Shown here: positions 48,101 through 63,059 of the stretch, in pieces
Numbering within the stretch: the first letter of the stretch is position 1
Layout: the number at the start of each line of letters is the position of its first letter
Origin: Monosporascus cannonballus
Taxonomy: Eukaryota; Ascomycota; Sordariomycetes; Xylariales
Length of the DNA: 64,000 nt
NCBI GenBank assembly: GCA_004154925.1
Contig: QJNS01000018.1
Span: 434,001-498,000, forward strand
Direction: 5' to 3'
Made by a program: the position numbers and the translations under genes
Notes under the pieces: generated by a model
Database searches by the model: none
What the model was told of the DNA's origin: nothing
The model's input: only the letters and a program-made list of their open reading frames with translations

Positions 48101-51100
48101 TTATATCTTTTTGCAAAATAAATATTACGTTATTCGGGAATTTTATAATAAAATTTTCAAATATGCTTATTTTTTGTTTCGGAATTTTTAATTTATTAAA
48201 AAATATTTATTTTGGATTAAAAAAAATAATTAAAAATTCGAAAATATTTTGGTTATAGGCCGTAAAGCTATAAAAATTAGATTTATCGATTTTAATAATA
48301 TTATATTTATTGTTTATAATATAAGTAAATTTAATTAGTTAAATATAATAAAAAACAAAAATTAATTTATAAATAACTTTAACGTAATTACCCGAAAAGT
48401 TTTTAATTATAAGTTCGTTAGGGATAATTTAGTTTAAGATAACCGTAATATCCTATATACGAAAAAAAATTATAATTTTATAGTACAAATTATTTATAAC
48501 TTAATTAATAATTTTAATTAAAGCGGTCCGTTATCGTTATTATTAAATAAATAAAATAAAAATTTATTAAATAAAAACGAACCGTTAATATAATTCGGTA
48601 TTTTTTTATTATTTTATAATATATTTTTATATAAGCGATATAATATTTATATTATAATTTTAATATTAATATAATTTTACTATTTACGTAATCCTAATTA
48701 ATTAATTTTAAAGTTATTTTATATATTATTGTAATTATTTAATTATTATATTAACGTAATTTATTTATTTCCGGTAATAAAACCGTAAATAAAAAAAATA
48801 ATATTTTACGATATTATATATTATATAATTATTAACGAAATTAATATAAATAATTAAATTTACAATTTACTTAATTTTAATTATTATATTTTATTTAAAT
48901 ATTTTATTTTTCGCAAGGTTATATAAAAATATTATATTATTTATAATTAAATATAACGTATAATTTCTAATTAATCTGTATATTTTATTTAGAATTAATT
49001 TATTAATTAATATTTTTAAATATTTGTTAAAATAATTTTTCTTTTTATTTTATCTTTTTTTGCGTATTATTATAATTTATATATTAATAATATTTTTTAT
49101 ATTTTCGGATCCTAAAAATTTTATTTATTTTCAGCGTAATATTTACGTTTAAGTTTTTTTGTAAATTTTTATTTAGATTATATAATAATGCCGAATATTT
49201 GGGAATTATATATAAATATTTTTCGTACCGTTTTTAAACGTAATTTGTATATTTATTATATATATAATTTCATAAAGTATAATAATTACAAAATAATTAT
49301 ATAATATATATTTCTTAATTAAATAACCCGGTTTATAAAATTATAAACTTTTTTTTATAATATTTATATAATATCTTGTTTATATAGTTTTTTCGTTAAA
49401 TTACGAAAGTTATAATTTATTAAAAGTTTATAATTAATTTATTAATTTAATAACTTATAAAGCCGGTATATTCCGCGATAACGTAAATTTTATTTTGCTA
49501 ATTATTATTACGGAAAATATCTTAAATTATATTATTAATATTTAATATTTATATAAATGCCGTATTTGTCCGTAAAAAAAATTTTTATTCGTAATATAAG
49601 CTTTTTGTAATATTATCCAATTTATAAATTTTTAATAATTATAAGATTTTTTAATTAATATATATTTATATTAATACCAAAACGTAAAATATTTATTTTT
49701 TTAATTTTGCAATATATTAATATAACTTTATAATATATATTTAATATTTGGAATCGGTTATAAATTATATATATTTTCCGTAAAGAATATCTTACATTTT
49801 AAAATAATTAAATATTATTTAATTAATACGAAAATATTTTAATCGGGATTACGTTATTAATTTCGCCTTATTGCAAATTATTTTGGTACCGGTTCCAGTT
49901 ATTTTTTAGTTAAGGATTTTATTATCCGTCCTTAAAATTATTTTTCGGAAATAAATTATTTTTGTTTTAATATTTATTTTAATTATTTTTTAATTCGAAA
50001 TTTTATTATTTATTTTTAAGGTTATTTTTTGAAAATAAGTTATTATAAAAAGAAAATTATATTTTAGGAATATTATTAATAAATCTAATTTCTTTAATTA
50101 GGCGAATAAAGTTTTTTAAGTTTATTTAAAATATATTATTAAAAGTTATAACAAAAATTACTTTTAGTATATCGGTAAAAACTATATTTACCTTTTATAA
50201 TATCGTAAAATATATAAAAATATATATTATAATATAAATTTCGAACATTAAGTAAAAAGAATTAATTAATAATTATTATATTATAAATAACGTAATTTTA
50301 TATATTAAAATATAATAAATATTTAAAATTATTAAAAAGTAAAATTAAATAAATAATTATTATTATATTAAAAATATATAATAAAGAATAAAGTTTATAA
50401 AATTTATATATAATTTTTCAATAATCTTTATATATTATCATATTGTTATTAAAAAATAACGTTAATTTCTTTTATTTATATTTAATAACTTATATAAACT
50501 TAATAATTTATATATTTAGAATTATATAAATCTAAAATTTATACATATATTGATTTTAATTATATATATTATTTTAAAATATTTTTATAATTTATTAATT
50601 GTTTGTAAATATATATATATATTATAAATGCTTTTATATTTTTGATTTATATTAATATTATATTTAATAATTACTTAATATATAAACTTTATTTTATTTA
50701 TTACAATTTTTACTTATATTTTTAATTTTAATTAACTTAAATTTATATTAAGAAATTTATAATATTATGAAATGTTTCATTTATAATTATTTATTTATAT
50801 ATATTTAATATTATATAGTTATTATAATAATATTATTACCGTATAATAAAACAAAATAAAATAATTATACTTAAGAAATATATAATAATTTAATAAAAAA
50901 TATAATATATATAAAAATTATAATAACGTTAACTTAAGTTTTTAATATAAATTATATTAATTATAGTATTATTTTTCGTATTTTATTTATATTATATATA
51001 TTGTTTTTTTAAATTTTACCTTAATTTATAAAATAAGTATTTCTTAAATTAAATAATTATTTCATAAAGTTTTAATATTATAAGCTTTTTATCAAGTAAA

Positions 51101-51713
51101 TTTTATTATTATATATTAAAAAAGGTAAGTTATTTATTATATATATATATATTAATATATATTTTATTCATATTAATTTCGGAATAATATTTAAATAAAT
51201 ATTAGGGGATTTCGATTATATATATATAATTTATAAAAAGTTAATAAAAAATGTATTTATATATTTTAATAATTTTTAAATTTTGTTTTTATTAAATCTC
51301 GAAACAATTACTAAATAATATATAATATTATTTATTGTTTTATATTAAAAGAAAATAATAACATTATTAATACAGATAATATAAAGTATTAAATAATAAA
51401 TTTTTAAAATTATAAAATAAACATCCTTTATATTATAAATTTAACCGGCATATATTTTCTAAATAACCATATAATTCGGACCGTTAACCGTTTTCGGAAA
51501 TTTATGATTTATAATAATTTGCATAATATAGATAATATTAGAAATATAGTAATTCTATGGTCCCGATTAAAAGAAATATAAAACCGCAATATATTTTATA
51601 ATATATATTATATAAACATTATTTTTATAAAATTAAACTAATGAAAAATCCGCGATTTTACGTAATTAATTACCGAATAAATAATTTATATAAAAATTGG
51701 ATTTTTAAGTATT
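45113..51713. other. Long RIP-destroyed stretch, content unassigned
   Basis: About 6.6 kb of extreme AT content. The first 150 bases still have ordinary composition. I looked for YxDD, zinc knuckle, DDE-type and helicase-like remnants on both strands and could not defend any. The 68-codon frame at 46583 is AT-rich chance sequence. It may be interior coding DNA of the large inverted-repeat element, since it continues at 58969 once family A copy 3 is removed. Confidence 0.4.
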
Positions 51714-52144
51714 TGTAACGAACCTGTTATATATCTACCTAGAGGTATAAGCAATATCCGAAAAAGGTTTTGATTTGCAGGTAATAATAAGGCAAAAAAT
51801 AATTTAATATATTCGTTAAGGAGATTTCAAAATATTCTTTTTTTAATTAAAAAACGGTATAATTGCTTTTAGTTAAAAGCTTAAATTAATAACTAAAAAA
51901 CGAAAAATTAAGTAAATAATTATTTACATAAAAAACCCAAACCTTATATATTTTTCTTATCTTTTATATCTTTTATGGTTTTTGGGGATCTCGAAAAACC
52001 ATAATATCTATTATTTACGAATCTCCTGATATTTTTAAAGATTAACAGAAACCCGAGGTTTATCCGATAAAAAATGGAGATCCTAAACGTTTCCAATTTC
52101 CTGGGCCTCCTTTGGGCCTAATAAAATCCTTTTTGAACGTAATA
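51714..52144 (-). repeat. 3' LTR of family A copy 3
   Basis: This 431-bp LTR begins TGTAACGAACCTG. It pairs with 58535-58963 and matches 5815-6245. The outer 100 bases are lightly mutated. Confidence 0.9.
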
Positions 52145-55100
52145 TTATTTTTTTTTCCCAAGATTTTTATCCCTAAAGATAAAAAAAGTAAATCCTTAAC
52201 TTTTTTTCTTTTTTTACGTTATAACATTATATTTAATTATATCGGATAAATTTCGAAAACGTATTAAATTTTTTATTAAAAATTATTACGAATTAATTAA
52301 GTCCATTTTTTAATTTGGTTTCGAAATTATATTATATATACGTTATTTCGAAAAAAAACTTTTTTGTAAAATATTAAAAAATTAAAAAAATTATTAAAAC
52401 TGTTTAACGGTTAATATTTAATTTTGCGATAAAAATTATATTTCGCTTTTATTGCTTAAAAATATCCGGGCCGAAAAATTCCGGATAAATTAAAAAAAAC
52501 ATTTAATTATTTAATAATTTTAAAAATTATTTAATTACATTATTCGGTTAAATTATTAATTTAAATAATTATATTTTAAAAGGATATCGTTTATTTAAAA
52601 AGGGCTTCAAAATATAAATAAATTAAAAAAACCAGAAAAACTGGATACAGAAAAAAATTATAAAAAAAAAAGCAAATATAATTTGTTTTAAAGCTAAATA
52701 CGTTAATAAAAATATTTATTTTTTTCAATTAAAACGTCGTAAAAGTTAATTTAAATAAAAGACCGTTATCGTTTACGATTTTAATTATATTGGAAACGGT
52801 CGGTCAGAATTTTGGCAATAAAATATCTTAATTAAGTTTATCGTATTCGTTAAATAATTAAATAATTTTTATATATTTTCTTTATATAAATATCTTTTTT
52901 ATTTAATTAAATACTGGATTTTATTTTTAATTATTTTAAAATTTAGTATTTGTTTAATTTCGTTTTTATCAAAATCTTTTTCGAATTTTAAATTTATTTT
53001 TAACGGGGCGTTTTTAAGTATTAGTTTAAGTAAAAAAATGTGAAAAATAAGGTATATCTTTATGTTTTTAAGTAATAATAATCTGTAATTAATTTTAGAA
53101 ATAATTTTATTAATTTTAAACGGTTTAAACTTTTTAAAATTAAACTTATTATTAAATTTTCTTTATTTTAATTTATAAAATATTCGAAATTACGTTTTAT
53201 TTTTAACATAATAAATAAACCTTATTTCCTTTCGTTAAAATTAATCCCTTAATTTTTTTCTTATTATAATATTAAGTTATCCGTTATTAAAGGAATTATA
53301 ATTTATTTTGAAAACGGGCCTGGATTATTTTAATTTTTATAATTAATATTTTTACTTTTGGGATAATCGTAATAATTTTTAGTATTTTATTAAATAATTA
53401 TTTAAGTTATTTTGTTTTTATATTATATTTATATATAATTATATAAAAAAATACGCCTATATTTTTATTAATTAATATATTATAAATAATTTATATTAAT
53501 AATAAAAATTTTACTTAATTATCCTGTTAATAATTAACGTAATTTCGTAAATATTATTTTAAAGTTTAATTTAATTTTTCGGTTTAGTTATTTATTTAGG
53601 GATAATACGTTATCGAAAACTTAAATTTAATATTAATTTATTTAAAAAAGTTAATGCCGAATTTTAAAATAAATAACGTATTTTGGTTTAAAACGATTTT
53701 TTCAAATATCCCATATTTATTAAGGTATTATTTAATAAAGGCGTAAATTAATTATTCTGCCGTTATATTTCTTTTAAAAAGTAAAAAATACTTATATTTA
53801 ATAAATTTATTAATAATTACTTATATTTCGTTGTATTCGATTTTAATAACTGGGTTTTTAAATGAAAATAAATTAATAATAAAGTCCTAAGTTATAATAT
53901 TTTATATTTTATCCGGAATATTAATAAGTTATAATAACCCGTAAAGCTTATAACGTATTACCTTAACCTTATTATAAATATTATAATTTTTAATAATTAT
54001 TTTAATTATACGGCATAACTTAAAGAAATCGTATTTTTTTTGCAGCTATCAGATAATCTTAAAGATTCCTTAATATTTATATAATAGGTCCTTATGGAAT
54101 TCCTTTACAAATTATTTTTGTTAATTTTTAGGAATATAAATTTTGCCATAATATAATAATTAATTTTTAGGTTATTCTTTTAACTATTAAATTTCCTTTT
54201 ATTTTTTTGTATTATAAAAATTCCGGAACCGTATTAAAAATTCGGTAATTAATTTTTTTATTATCTTATATAAATATATAATTTTATTTTTATTATATTA
54301 TAATATTTATATATTTTTTTTGGGAATTTTAAAATCGTAATTTTCTTTACGATTAAAAATATCTATTTGGATATTTTCTTTTCCTTTAATATAATATATT
54401 TTAAAATTAAATTTAAACAAAAAAATCCATTATTTTTTATATCGTTTATTTAATTTTTAGGTTTTTATAAATCGCGTAAAATTTTTGTAATTAAAATAAA
54501 TATTAAAAAATTCTTTTGTTTTATTAAAAAAAGTTTTTATTCCTTAAAAATATTAATAATTATTAATAACTTTTTATCGTAAATTTAATATTTAAATTCT
54601 GTATTTCGGAATACTTTAAAGTAATATGCTATTAAATATTATTTGCCGTTACCTTTTTATTATTCTAAAATTATACTTAAAATATATTTTAAAATATTTA
54701 TTTTTAATCGTTTCGTTTTATTTAGATTTGGCATCTTTACGATAAATCCGCTAATAATTATTTCTTTTAATTCCCGGAACGTTTTTTTTTATTTCCTTTA
54801 AAAATTCGAATTTTTTCTTAATATATTCCTTAATAATAAATTTCGTCAAAAACCTAATTATATTTTTATATCTTTTAATTAAACCGTATACGTAATCCGT
54901 AAATCTTAAAATTTATCGGATATTTATAATGGTCGCCTTATTAAAAATAAATTAATCCTTAATTACTTTTAATTTAAAACGTTAAATTTAAATTTGTCCT
55001 AATATAAAAATAAATCCCAAAAAATTTAATTTCTAGATATACCATATATTTTTAATAAGGTTAATTCAAATATTAATTTCGTCCAAAATTTTAAATATTT

Positions 55101-55149
55101 AAATAATATATTTTTTGTACTTTTTTAAGGTTTCGGAATAAATAAGGAT

Positions 55150-55161
55150 ATCGTCGAGATA
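55150..55161 (-). other. Reverse transcriptase catalytic motif of family A copy 3 (YLDD intact)
   Basis: The - strand reads F-V-Y-L-D-D-I-L-I. Both catalytic aspartates survive, although the surrounding frame is full of stops. Confidence 0.88.
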
Positions 55162-58100
55162 GACAAATACAAATTTATCCAAAAATTATCGGAAGGTAAT
55201 TATTATTAAATTTTAGAAATTGGCGGGAACGTTAATAAATCTTATAGGTATTACTTTATATTCGTAAAATCCATATATTATTTTAAATGCCATTTTTTAT
55301 TTTTTTCTTTTAATTATTTTAATGCGGTAATAATTATTGCAAAAATTAAACGCCGTAAACCATTTAACTTTGTTAGCATTTTTTTTTAAAATATTTATAA
55401 AAATTAAAAAATATCCATTTTTAATCGTAATATTATTTAATTATTTATAATTAATTATTTTTCGGTAAATAATGTTTTTATTTTTATTAATCCTTTATTT
55501 ATTATTTTTAATTTTTAATATTATAAAAATTGGATATCCAATAAAAAAATTAAAAAATTAAATATATTTTTTTTTCAAATCTAATTATATGCTTTTTTAT
55601 AAAGCTTTTAATTTTTCTGGATTTATATAATAAATTTTATAAAACTTAAAATAATACTTTTTTTAATAAGTATCCGGTAATCCTATTAATTATATAACGG
55701 TAATTCGTAATTTTTTTATTTTTAAATAATTTCTTAAATCTTTAATATTCCGGAAATATTATAAAAATCTAATTAAAAATCCGTATTTCCTTAATAATAT
55801 AGCAAATTTTTTAATTATTTTTATTTAATATTTTATCCCAGGAAAATATTTGCTTTTTTTAATTTATTTATAAATTATTAAAATAAAATTAAGGTATTCC
55901 TAAAATAATATCGTATCCGGAAATATTAATAATATCTAATAAAATACCTTTTTAATATCTTTAAATTTATATTGGGAGTTTTTTCATTTTTCAAAAAATT
56001 CGTCCGTTTTCGTAAATAAATAAGCTGCCGTTTACCGTACGTAATTTATAAAACTTTAACTTATATTTCCAAAAAATTTAATATTTTTCCGTTATTATAG
56101 GAAAAATAAAATTACTTTTTATTTCGGAATTAATTATAACCTTAAGTATTTTGCCTTTATATCGGAAAGGGATCTTAATTTAGTTATGCATTTTTTTCGT
56201 TATTTCGCATAAGGTTTTATTAATTAAGGTTTTTCGATATTTTATTTTCGAAAACTTTTATAATTTTTTGATTTTTAATAATTTCCGATTTAAATAAGCT
56301 TTTATTTGCGAACTTTTTTAATAACATATTTAATACATTAATTGTTTTTGTACCGGAATTATGTTTTTTTGCCGTATTTGCATTAAGGTTTCAAAATCTA
56401 GTTCTTTTTTTGGTTTATTTTTTTGTTCCGTATTTCCCGAATTATAAGATCAAAAAGGTAAATTTTTAAAAAAGGTATTCCCATATTTAAAAGTTTGTAT
56501 TAAATATAAAATATCGGGAAATAATATAAATATCCTTACGATATAGCCTTTTAACTTTATTTTGACTTGGGGTATAAATAATAAGACCTAAGGTATTTTA
56601 ATTATTGGAAAATTTTAATATATCGGCATTTATTATTTGGTTCGATAAAAATCTTATTATTCCATTTAGGCCAAAAATTATTATTTTTTTTAACTTTAAA
56701 ATAAATAAAATAATCGTTTTAATAATAAGTAATAAAATATAATAAGTTATAAAAATTTATTAATAATATTTTTTTATAAATAATATATTTTAAAAATTTA
56801 CAAAATTTTAAAAATAATTATCCGTAATTATTAATATTTGGTCAAAATTAATTATCCTTTATATATATTTTATACTTTTAGGAATTAAAATAATATTAAT
56901 ATATTAGTTTTATGGTTATCTTGGAAATCGTTTATCCGGGATAATATTTGTAAATTTTAACCTTAAAATCTTAATAAATAAAATAATCCTTTTATTTTGG
57001 GTTATTATTTTAAATTTAAATAATTATGGTAATAATAAATTTTAGCTGGAAAAAAATTGAATTAATTTTTTTTTTCCTTTTTTACCTTATTATCAGTTTT
57101 TTATTTAGCCGTTTTAACTTTTTTTTAGGGTTAAGGAATTTCTTTTTTTTGGAATTCCTTTTAATGGAGGAACGATATTCGCTTTTGAAATACCCCTTTT
57201 TATTATAATTAAAATATTTTACTTTAAATTTGTTTTTCTTAGGCTTTTTCGAAACGGAACTTATTTTTTTTTAAGATTTGCCTTTATCCTTTTTGGTTCG
57301 GCTATTGGAGTTTTTATCGTTATTTCGTTTATCGGTTTTTTTTTTTTCGAAATACCGATTAAAAGTTTGTCGGTCGGCAATAATAACCTTATTTATATAT
57401 TTTGTAAAGGATTTAATCTTAAGTTTTATATATAATTTGTTTTTAATTTAAAATTTTAAATTATTATAATAAAAATAAAATAACGCATTTTTTAATAAAT
57501 TCGAAATAACGGCCAAACGGTTAAATTTTATCGTATATTCGGATATTAATTTAATTTAGTAAAAAAAATAAAATTATTTAATAATGTTTTATTCCTTATC
57601 GGGATTACCGAATAAAATACGTATTTTTTTTTAAAAAATTTTCGTAATCGTTAAAAATATAATTAATAAGGTCCGAAAATTCCTTTAGGTATTTTTTAAG
57701 GTAATCTGTTAAAATAAGTTCGAATTATTAACGAATTCGTCCGATTAATAATTAAAAAATAACTATTATTTTTTAATATTTTTCCGGCAAAGAATTCTTA
57801 TAAAACTTAAGGTAAAACTTTATTTAAACCAAAAATCCATTAAGGTCTTTTAATCCGTCGTAAGGTTTAGGGAAAATTAGCTTATAGCCCTTAACGTTTG
57901 GTATTTTATAATAACTAAAGGGTGGAATAATTTTTTCCCGTATCCGAATTACGCCGAATAATGGCAGGGTTAAGGCTTTTTTTTGCGTTCGCCTTGGGTC
58001 CAGCAAAAAAGGTCGGTAACCGGCCCCTTAGCTTCGCCCTTTGGGGAAGCCAAATTGAAAAAAAGCTAGTTTTTTTCCTTTTGTAAGCCGAATATTCTTT

Positions 58101-58534
58101 TTTTTTAAAGTTTGGACTTTTACTGTTAAAGCATTTAATTTCTTTTTCGCAGTAAGTTTTTTTTTCTGGTTTTCGGCCTTATATTTTTTTTTAACTTTTT
58201 CCTTAGCCGTTTTTTTTTCCGATTCTTTTCCTTAAATTTTAATAATATCTTTAAGGGCCGGGATAAATTGTTATTTGGGTTACGAAAATAATGGGCCTTT
58301 TTAAAATCGAATAATAAAAGATGTTATATTATTAATTAATTGGAAAATTTTTTTAATAAAAGGTAAATCGTTAAATCTTATTAATAATGCTTTTTTAACT
58401 AATAACGGAAATCGTATATATTATTTATTTTTTGAATATCGTCTTATATTATTATTTATATTAAATTTAAAAAAGCTTATATTTTAATTAGGCGGTAAAT
58501 TATCTGTCGGTTATTAATTAAAAAATTATTAAAA

Positions 58535-58963
58535 TATAACGAACTTATTATATATTTACCTGGAAATATAAATAATATCCGAAAAAGGTTTTAATTTATA
58601 AATAATAATAAAACGAAAAATAATTTAATATATTTGTTAAAAAAAATTTAAAGTATTTTTTTTAATTAAAAAAAGGTATAATTACTTTTAATTAAAAATT
58701 TAAATTAATAATTAAAGAACGAAAAATTAAATAAATAGTTATTTACATAAAAAACTTAAACTTTATATATCTTTTTTATCCTTCATATTTTTTATGGTCT
58801 TTGGGAATTTCGAAAAACCATGGTATTTGTCGTCCACGAATCTCCTGGTATCTTTAAAGATTAACAGAGACCCGAGGTTTATCCGATGGAAGGTGGAGAT
58901 CCCGAGCGTCTCCAACTTCCTGGGCCTCCTTTAGGCCTAGTAGAATCCCTTCTGAACGTAACA
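58535..58963 (-). repeat. 5' LTR of family A copy 3
   Basis: This 429-bp LTR pairs with 51714-52144. The outer (right) 170 bases, from about 58790, are almost unmutated (GGAGATCCCGAGCGTC) and end GTAACA, followed by the GTATT duplication. Confidence 0.9.
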
Positions 58964-58968
58964 GTATT

Positions 58969-61900
58969 ACGATATATTCGGTATTAATATTAAGAATTTC
59001 GGCAGTTATTCGGAATATCCGATTATTATTATAATTATTTATGATTTTAATATAAAGGAATTGCTAGAATTAATTAAGAAAAAATAAAAAATCCTTAAAA
59101 TTAATAGAAAATTTAATTACGCCGATAAAGGGAAAACGTAATAAAAAGAAAAAATTAAATCCGGCCGTCGACTTTTACTAAAGGATCCAAAAAACCCCAG
59201 TTCGAAAAAAAAACATAATTAACAAAATTTCTAACAAAATAATAACGGGATATACGGGCGGTTTCCAAAAATATTAATTAAAACTATATGCCAATAAATA
59301 TTAATCTTAATTATACAAAAATACAATTATAAAACATAATTAATAAGAATTTATTACAAATTCGAAATTTTAAACGTTTCGAATTAATATTTAAAAAAAA
59401 GCGAATACTAAAATAATTATATTAATAACGAAAAAATAATTTTTTTAATATTAAAGAAAAATTATCTATAAAAGTTATTTATCCGTATAATCGATTATTT
59501 ATCCTAATTATTTAACTTAAACCAAATTATTTTAAATATTAAAAAAAATAAATATATTTTAAGAATTAATATAACGAATTCGAAAAAAACTTTAAAAAAT
59601 AAAATTTAAAAGATTTTCATACGGTATTATAAATTAAAGGCTATAAATTAAAAAGATAATTTGCTAATAATTATAACAAATTATATTTCGAATTATAAAA
59701 CATAATATTCCGTTAATTTTCGTAATTTAAAAAGTTTATTATATATTTATTACGGTATATAATTAATTCAAGTTAAAATAAATTAATATTCCGTATAAAA
59801 TGTAATAAATTAAAAATTAATAGAAATAATAAATATTTATAATTATTACGTTTTACGGCTGTAATATTATGCCAAAACCGAACGCATTTTTTTTATTGAT
59901 TTTAATTAAAACCGGCAGAATTTCGTTTTTTGCTTTTTAATTTAATATCGTAATTATATTTTAATTTGTTATTAATATTATTGTTTAATAAATACCGTTT
60001 AATTTTAATACATAAGTTTTTAAATTTTACTAAAAATTATTTTTTCGATTTTTTCCCGATATATTATTTACACTGTTAAGTTATAAATTATTATATTTTG
60101 GCAACGCCGATAATTCCGGTAATAATATAAAAATAAATAAATTATATAAAAATAAATACAATAACTAAAACGAGATTAAAAGGTTAAAAATATTTAAAAA
60201 AATAATAAGTTTTACGTTAACGTTATAAATAAGGAAAACGAAATATATTTTTAAATGAAATTACCTAATACGTTATAAATTATACGTATAAATATAAGCG
60301 TTATTATAATCGAAATTCCGATTTTAAATTGTAAAAATATATACATTATATACCGGTTTAATATTTAAATTATTAATATTACTATTAAACCGTTAATTAT
60401 TAATTTAAACTAAATAACCCTATATAGTATGCTTTAAATAAAACAACACATAACTTAAAAAGGCTTTATAATTTTTTCCGATATTTATTAAATTTATAAT
60501 ATAATAATAATCTATAATTTATATAAATTAGTTAGCAGTATAAAGATATAATACTATTATTTTTAATTAAGCGAATTCCGCCGTTTACGAAAAATTACTT
60601 ATATTTTTTATAAAATTAAAAATATAATTTTTTTATATATTATGTATAATGTAAACAACAAGCGATTTTTTTAAAATACCTTTATATTATTATTTATCGA
60701 AATTAAAAATTATTTTAAGTAATTCGATTATATTTTAAATTAAATATAAACCTTATAATTCGTTTAATTTATTCAGAAATTTATTAAATAAATATTATTT
60801 AACTTTAATAAAAGTTAATAATTATTTTGCTTTTTTACCGTTAAACGGAAATAATTACGTAAAAAATAATTTATTTGTCCGTTATTTTTATTAAAATTTT
60901 ATTATTTTCTAAATAATTATTTTTATCGAACCGGTTTTCAATTATTTTTATGTAAATATTTTCGAATTTAAAAATTTAAATATATAAAAAATATTAAACG
61001 TATATATATTATAATAAAATCTAGCCGGAATTAAGTTATTACGGTTTTTTTCAATATAATAATTTTGGTTTTTTTAAATATATTAAAATTATCTTATGTA
61101 TATATTTGCCTTTAAATAATTTATATTATTAAGATTTTATTTTTATCCAGTACTGTAAATTAAAATTACTTTATTTTAAAAATTTAAAAGTAATAATTTA
61201 ATTAGCTAAAAATTAAAATTAAAATTTAATAATTATTTTGTTTTAATCGGGATTATTTATGATAAATTATTCATTATTTTTTTATTATCCGAATTCGTTA
61301 TACCGTTTTTTATTATAACTTTTATATTTTTATAAATAATATAGTTCTTAATTTATTAAACTTAAATTTGTTTATTATTTTATTTTTTAAAAATAAACGG
61401 TTTAAGTTTATATTTATAAAATATTTAATAAAATATAAATAATATAATTTATTTATAATTATAAATTCTTTAATTAAATTATTACCATATATTTTAATCG
61501 AAATATTTTATATTATATCTCATTATATTATTCGGTTAATATATAAAATATTTATATTTAATTTAAAAAGAATAATAAATATAATAATACGAACATAATT
61601 TTTATAAAGTATTTTGAAATTATAAAACTTAATAACTTATTTTATAATTTTAATTAAATAATTACGGATATTTATAATTTTCGCCTTATTATTAATATAA
61701 GTAATAATTTTAATAATAAAATATAAATTATTAAATTATATTAAAAAAATATGATTTAATAATCTAAATATATTAAATATTAAAAAATCGAAATATTTTT
61801 AATTCGTATATTAATTTTTAAATATAAAAAAATAATAATATCGATTTCGGAATAATTAGTATTAAAACCTCGGATTTCTATTTTATAATTATATTTAATT

Positions 61901-63059
61901 AGGCCGTTAATTAAATTAAAACTGTTATATTTTATACTTTTTTATAATATTATTAATAAATATTATATATATAAATTAATATATATAAATAAAAAAACAT
62001 AAAACGTAAATTATAAATATTAATATATTTATACCGAAAATATTTTATTTTAATAATAAATATATTATATTAAAAATAATTAAATTATATTATCGTTTAA
62101 AAATAAAATTTAATATAATAATTTAAAAATAATTATTTAATATTTATTTAAAATTTAAATAATATAATAATATTATTAGGCAATTATATGGTCAAATATT
62201 TTTAAGTTAATTTTTTTATATTCATAAATATTAAAATAAAAATAAAATATCAAATTATTAATATAAAAATTTTTAATTTTTTATTAATTTAATAAATAAT
62301 ATAATTTAAAAAATAATTCAATTAATTATTTACAAAAGTTTAAATAATTAATAATTTTTTAAAAATTTATTTAAATAATATAAAAATATTAAATTTTCCG
62401 AAAATTATATTATATATTATATTAATATATTTGTTTCGTAAAATACGGCTTTATTTATTAAGTATAATACTTAATATAAAACGAATAAACTAATTGCGTA
62501 AAATTTCTATAAAATTATCGGCCGTATATATAATATTAATATATAAGTTAATTATATTTATATTGGCAAAAAACTGGAAAAAATATTAAATAAAAATTAA
62601 CGTTATATTTTAAAAAATTAAATATTTAATAATTTAAAATATTTACTTTAAGTTTTTCGAATATATATTTTATATTTAATTAATTAAAAAAGTATATATT
62701 ATAACTTATTATGGATAATTTTAAATTTTATATATTATTATTATAACTTATAAAATTATATTATTATTATATTAATTTAAAAAAAATTATTATATATATT
62801 ACTTAAAATTTTAAATTATTTTTATTATAATAATTTTTGTTTTATAATAATTAAAATTATTATTATATTAAAAAATAAATATTTTAATTTTATATTAAAT
62901 TATATAAATTAAAATATTAGGAATTTTATAATTAATATATATTATTAAAATTAATAATAATAATTTTTGCGAATTTATATAAAAACGTATTAAACGGAAC
63001 GAAAAAATCATAACTTATTATTAGGCCTTATTTTGAAAATTTAATATTTTTGTAAATAA
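58969..63059. other. Long RIP-destroyed stretch, content unassigned
   Basis: This continues the sequence that stood left of 51713 before family A copy 3 inserted. The first 300 bases are less AT-rich, and the + strand keeps a readable patch near 59160-59260 with a basic, Ser/Lys-rich stretch (K-D-P-K-N-P-S-S-K-K-K). I do not recognise a family in it. The rest is extremely AT-rich with stops in all frames. Confidence 0.4.

Larger units (their letters stand above)
51714..58963 (-). mobile_element. Complete Ty3/gypsy chromovirus, family A copy 3 (RIP-degraded)
   Basis: This full-length 7250-bp element codes on the - strand, with the perfect duplication GTATT (51709-51713, 58964-58968). LTRs are 51714-52144 (3') and 58535-58963 (5'). 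In coding order the Gag knuckle remnant lies at about 57160-57240 (read K-Y-F-N-Y-N-K-K-G-Y-F-K), reverse transcriptase has intact YLDD (55150-55161), and the chromodomain lies at about 52810-52975. It is collinear with copy 1 throughout, in the same orientation, with a closely similar U3. Stops interrupt every frame, so it is not autonomous. Confidence 0.93.

Noticed and set aside
57026..58006. Small open frames over the gag region of family A copy 3
   Set aside because: The 57026 frame is antisense to Gag. The 57824-58006 - strand frame is a residual in-frame piece of Gag itself and is covered by the element.
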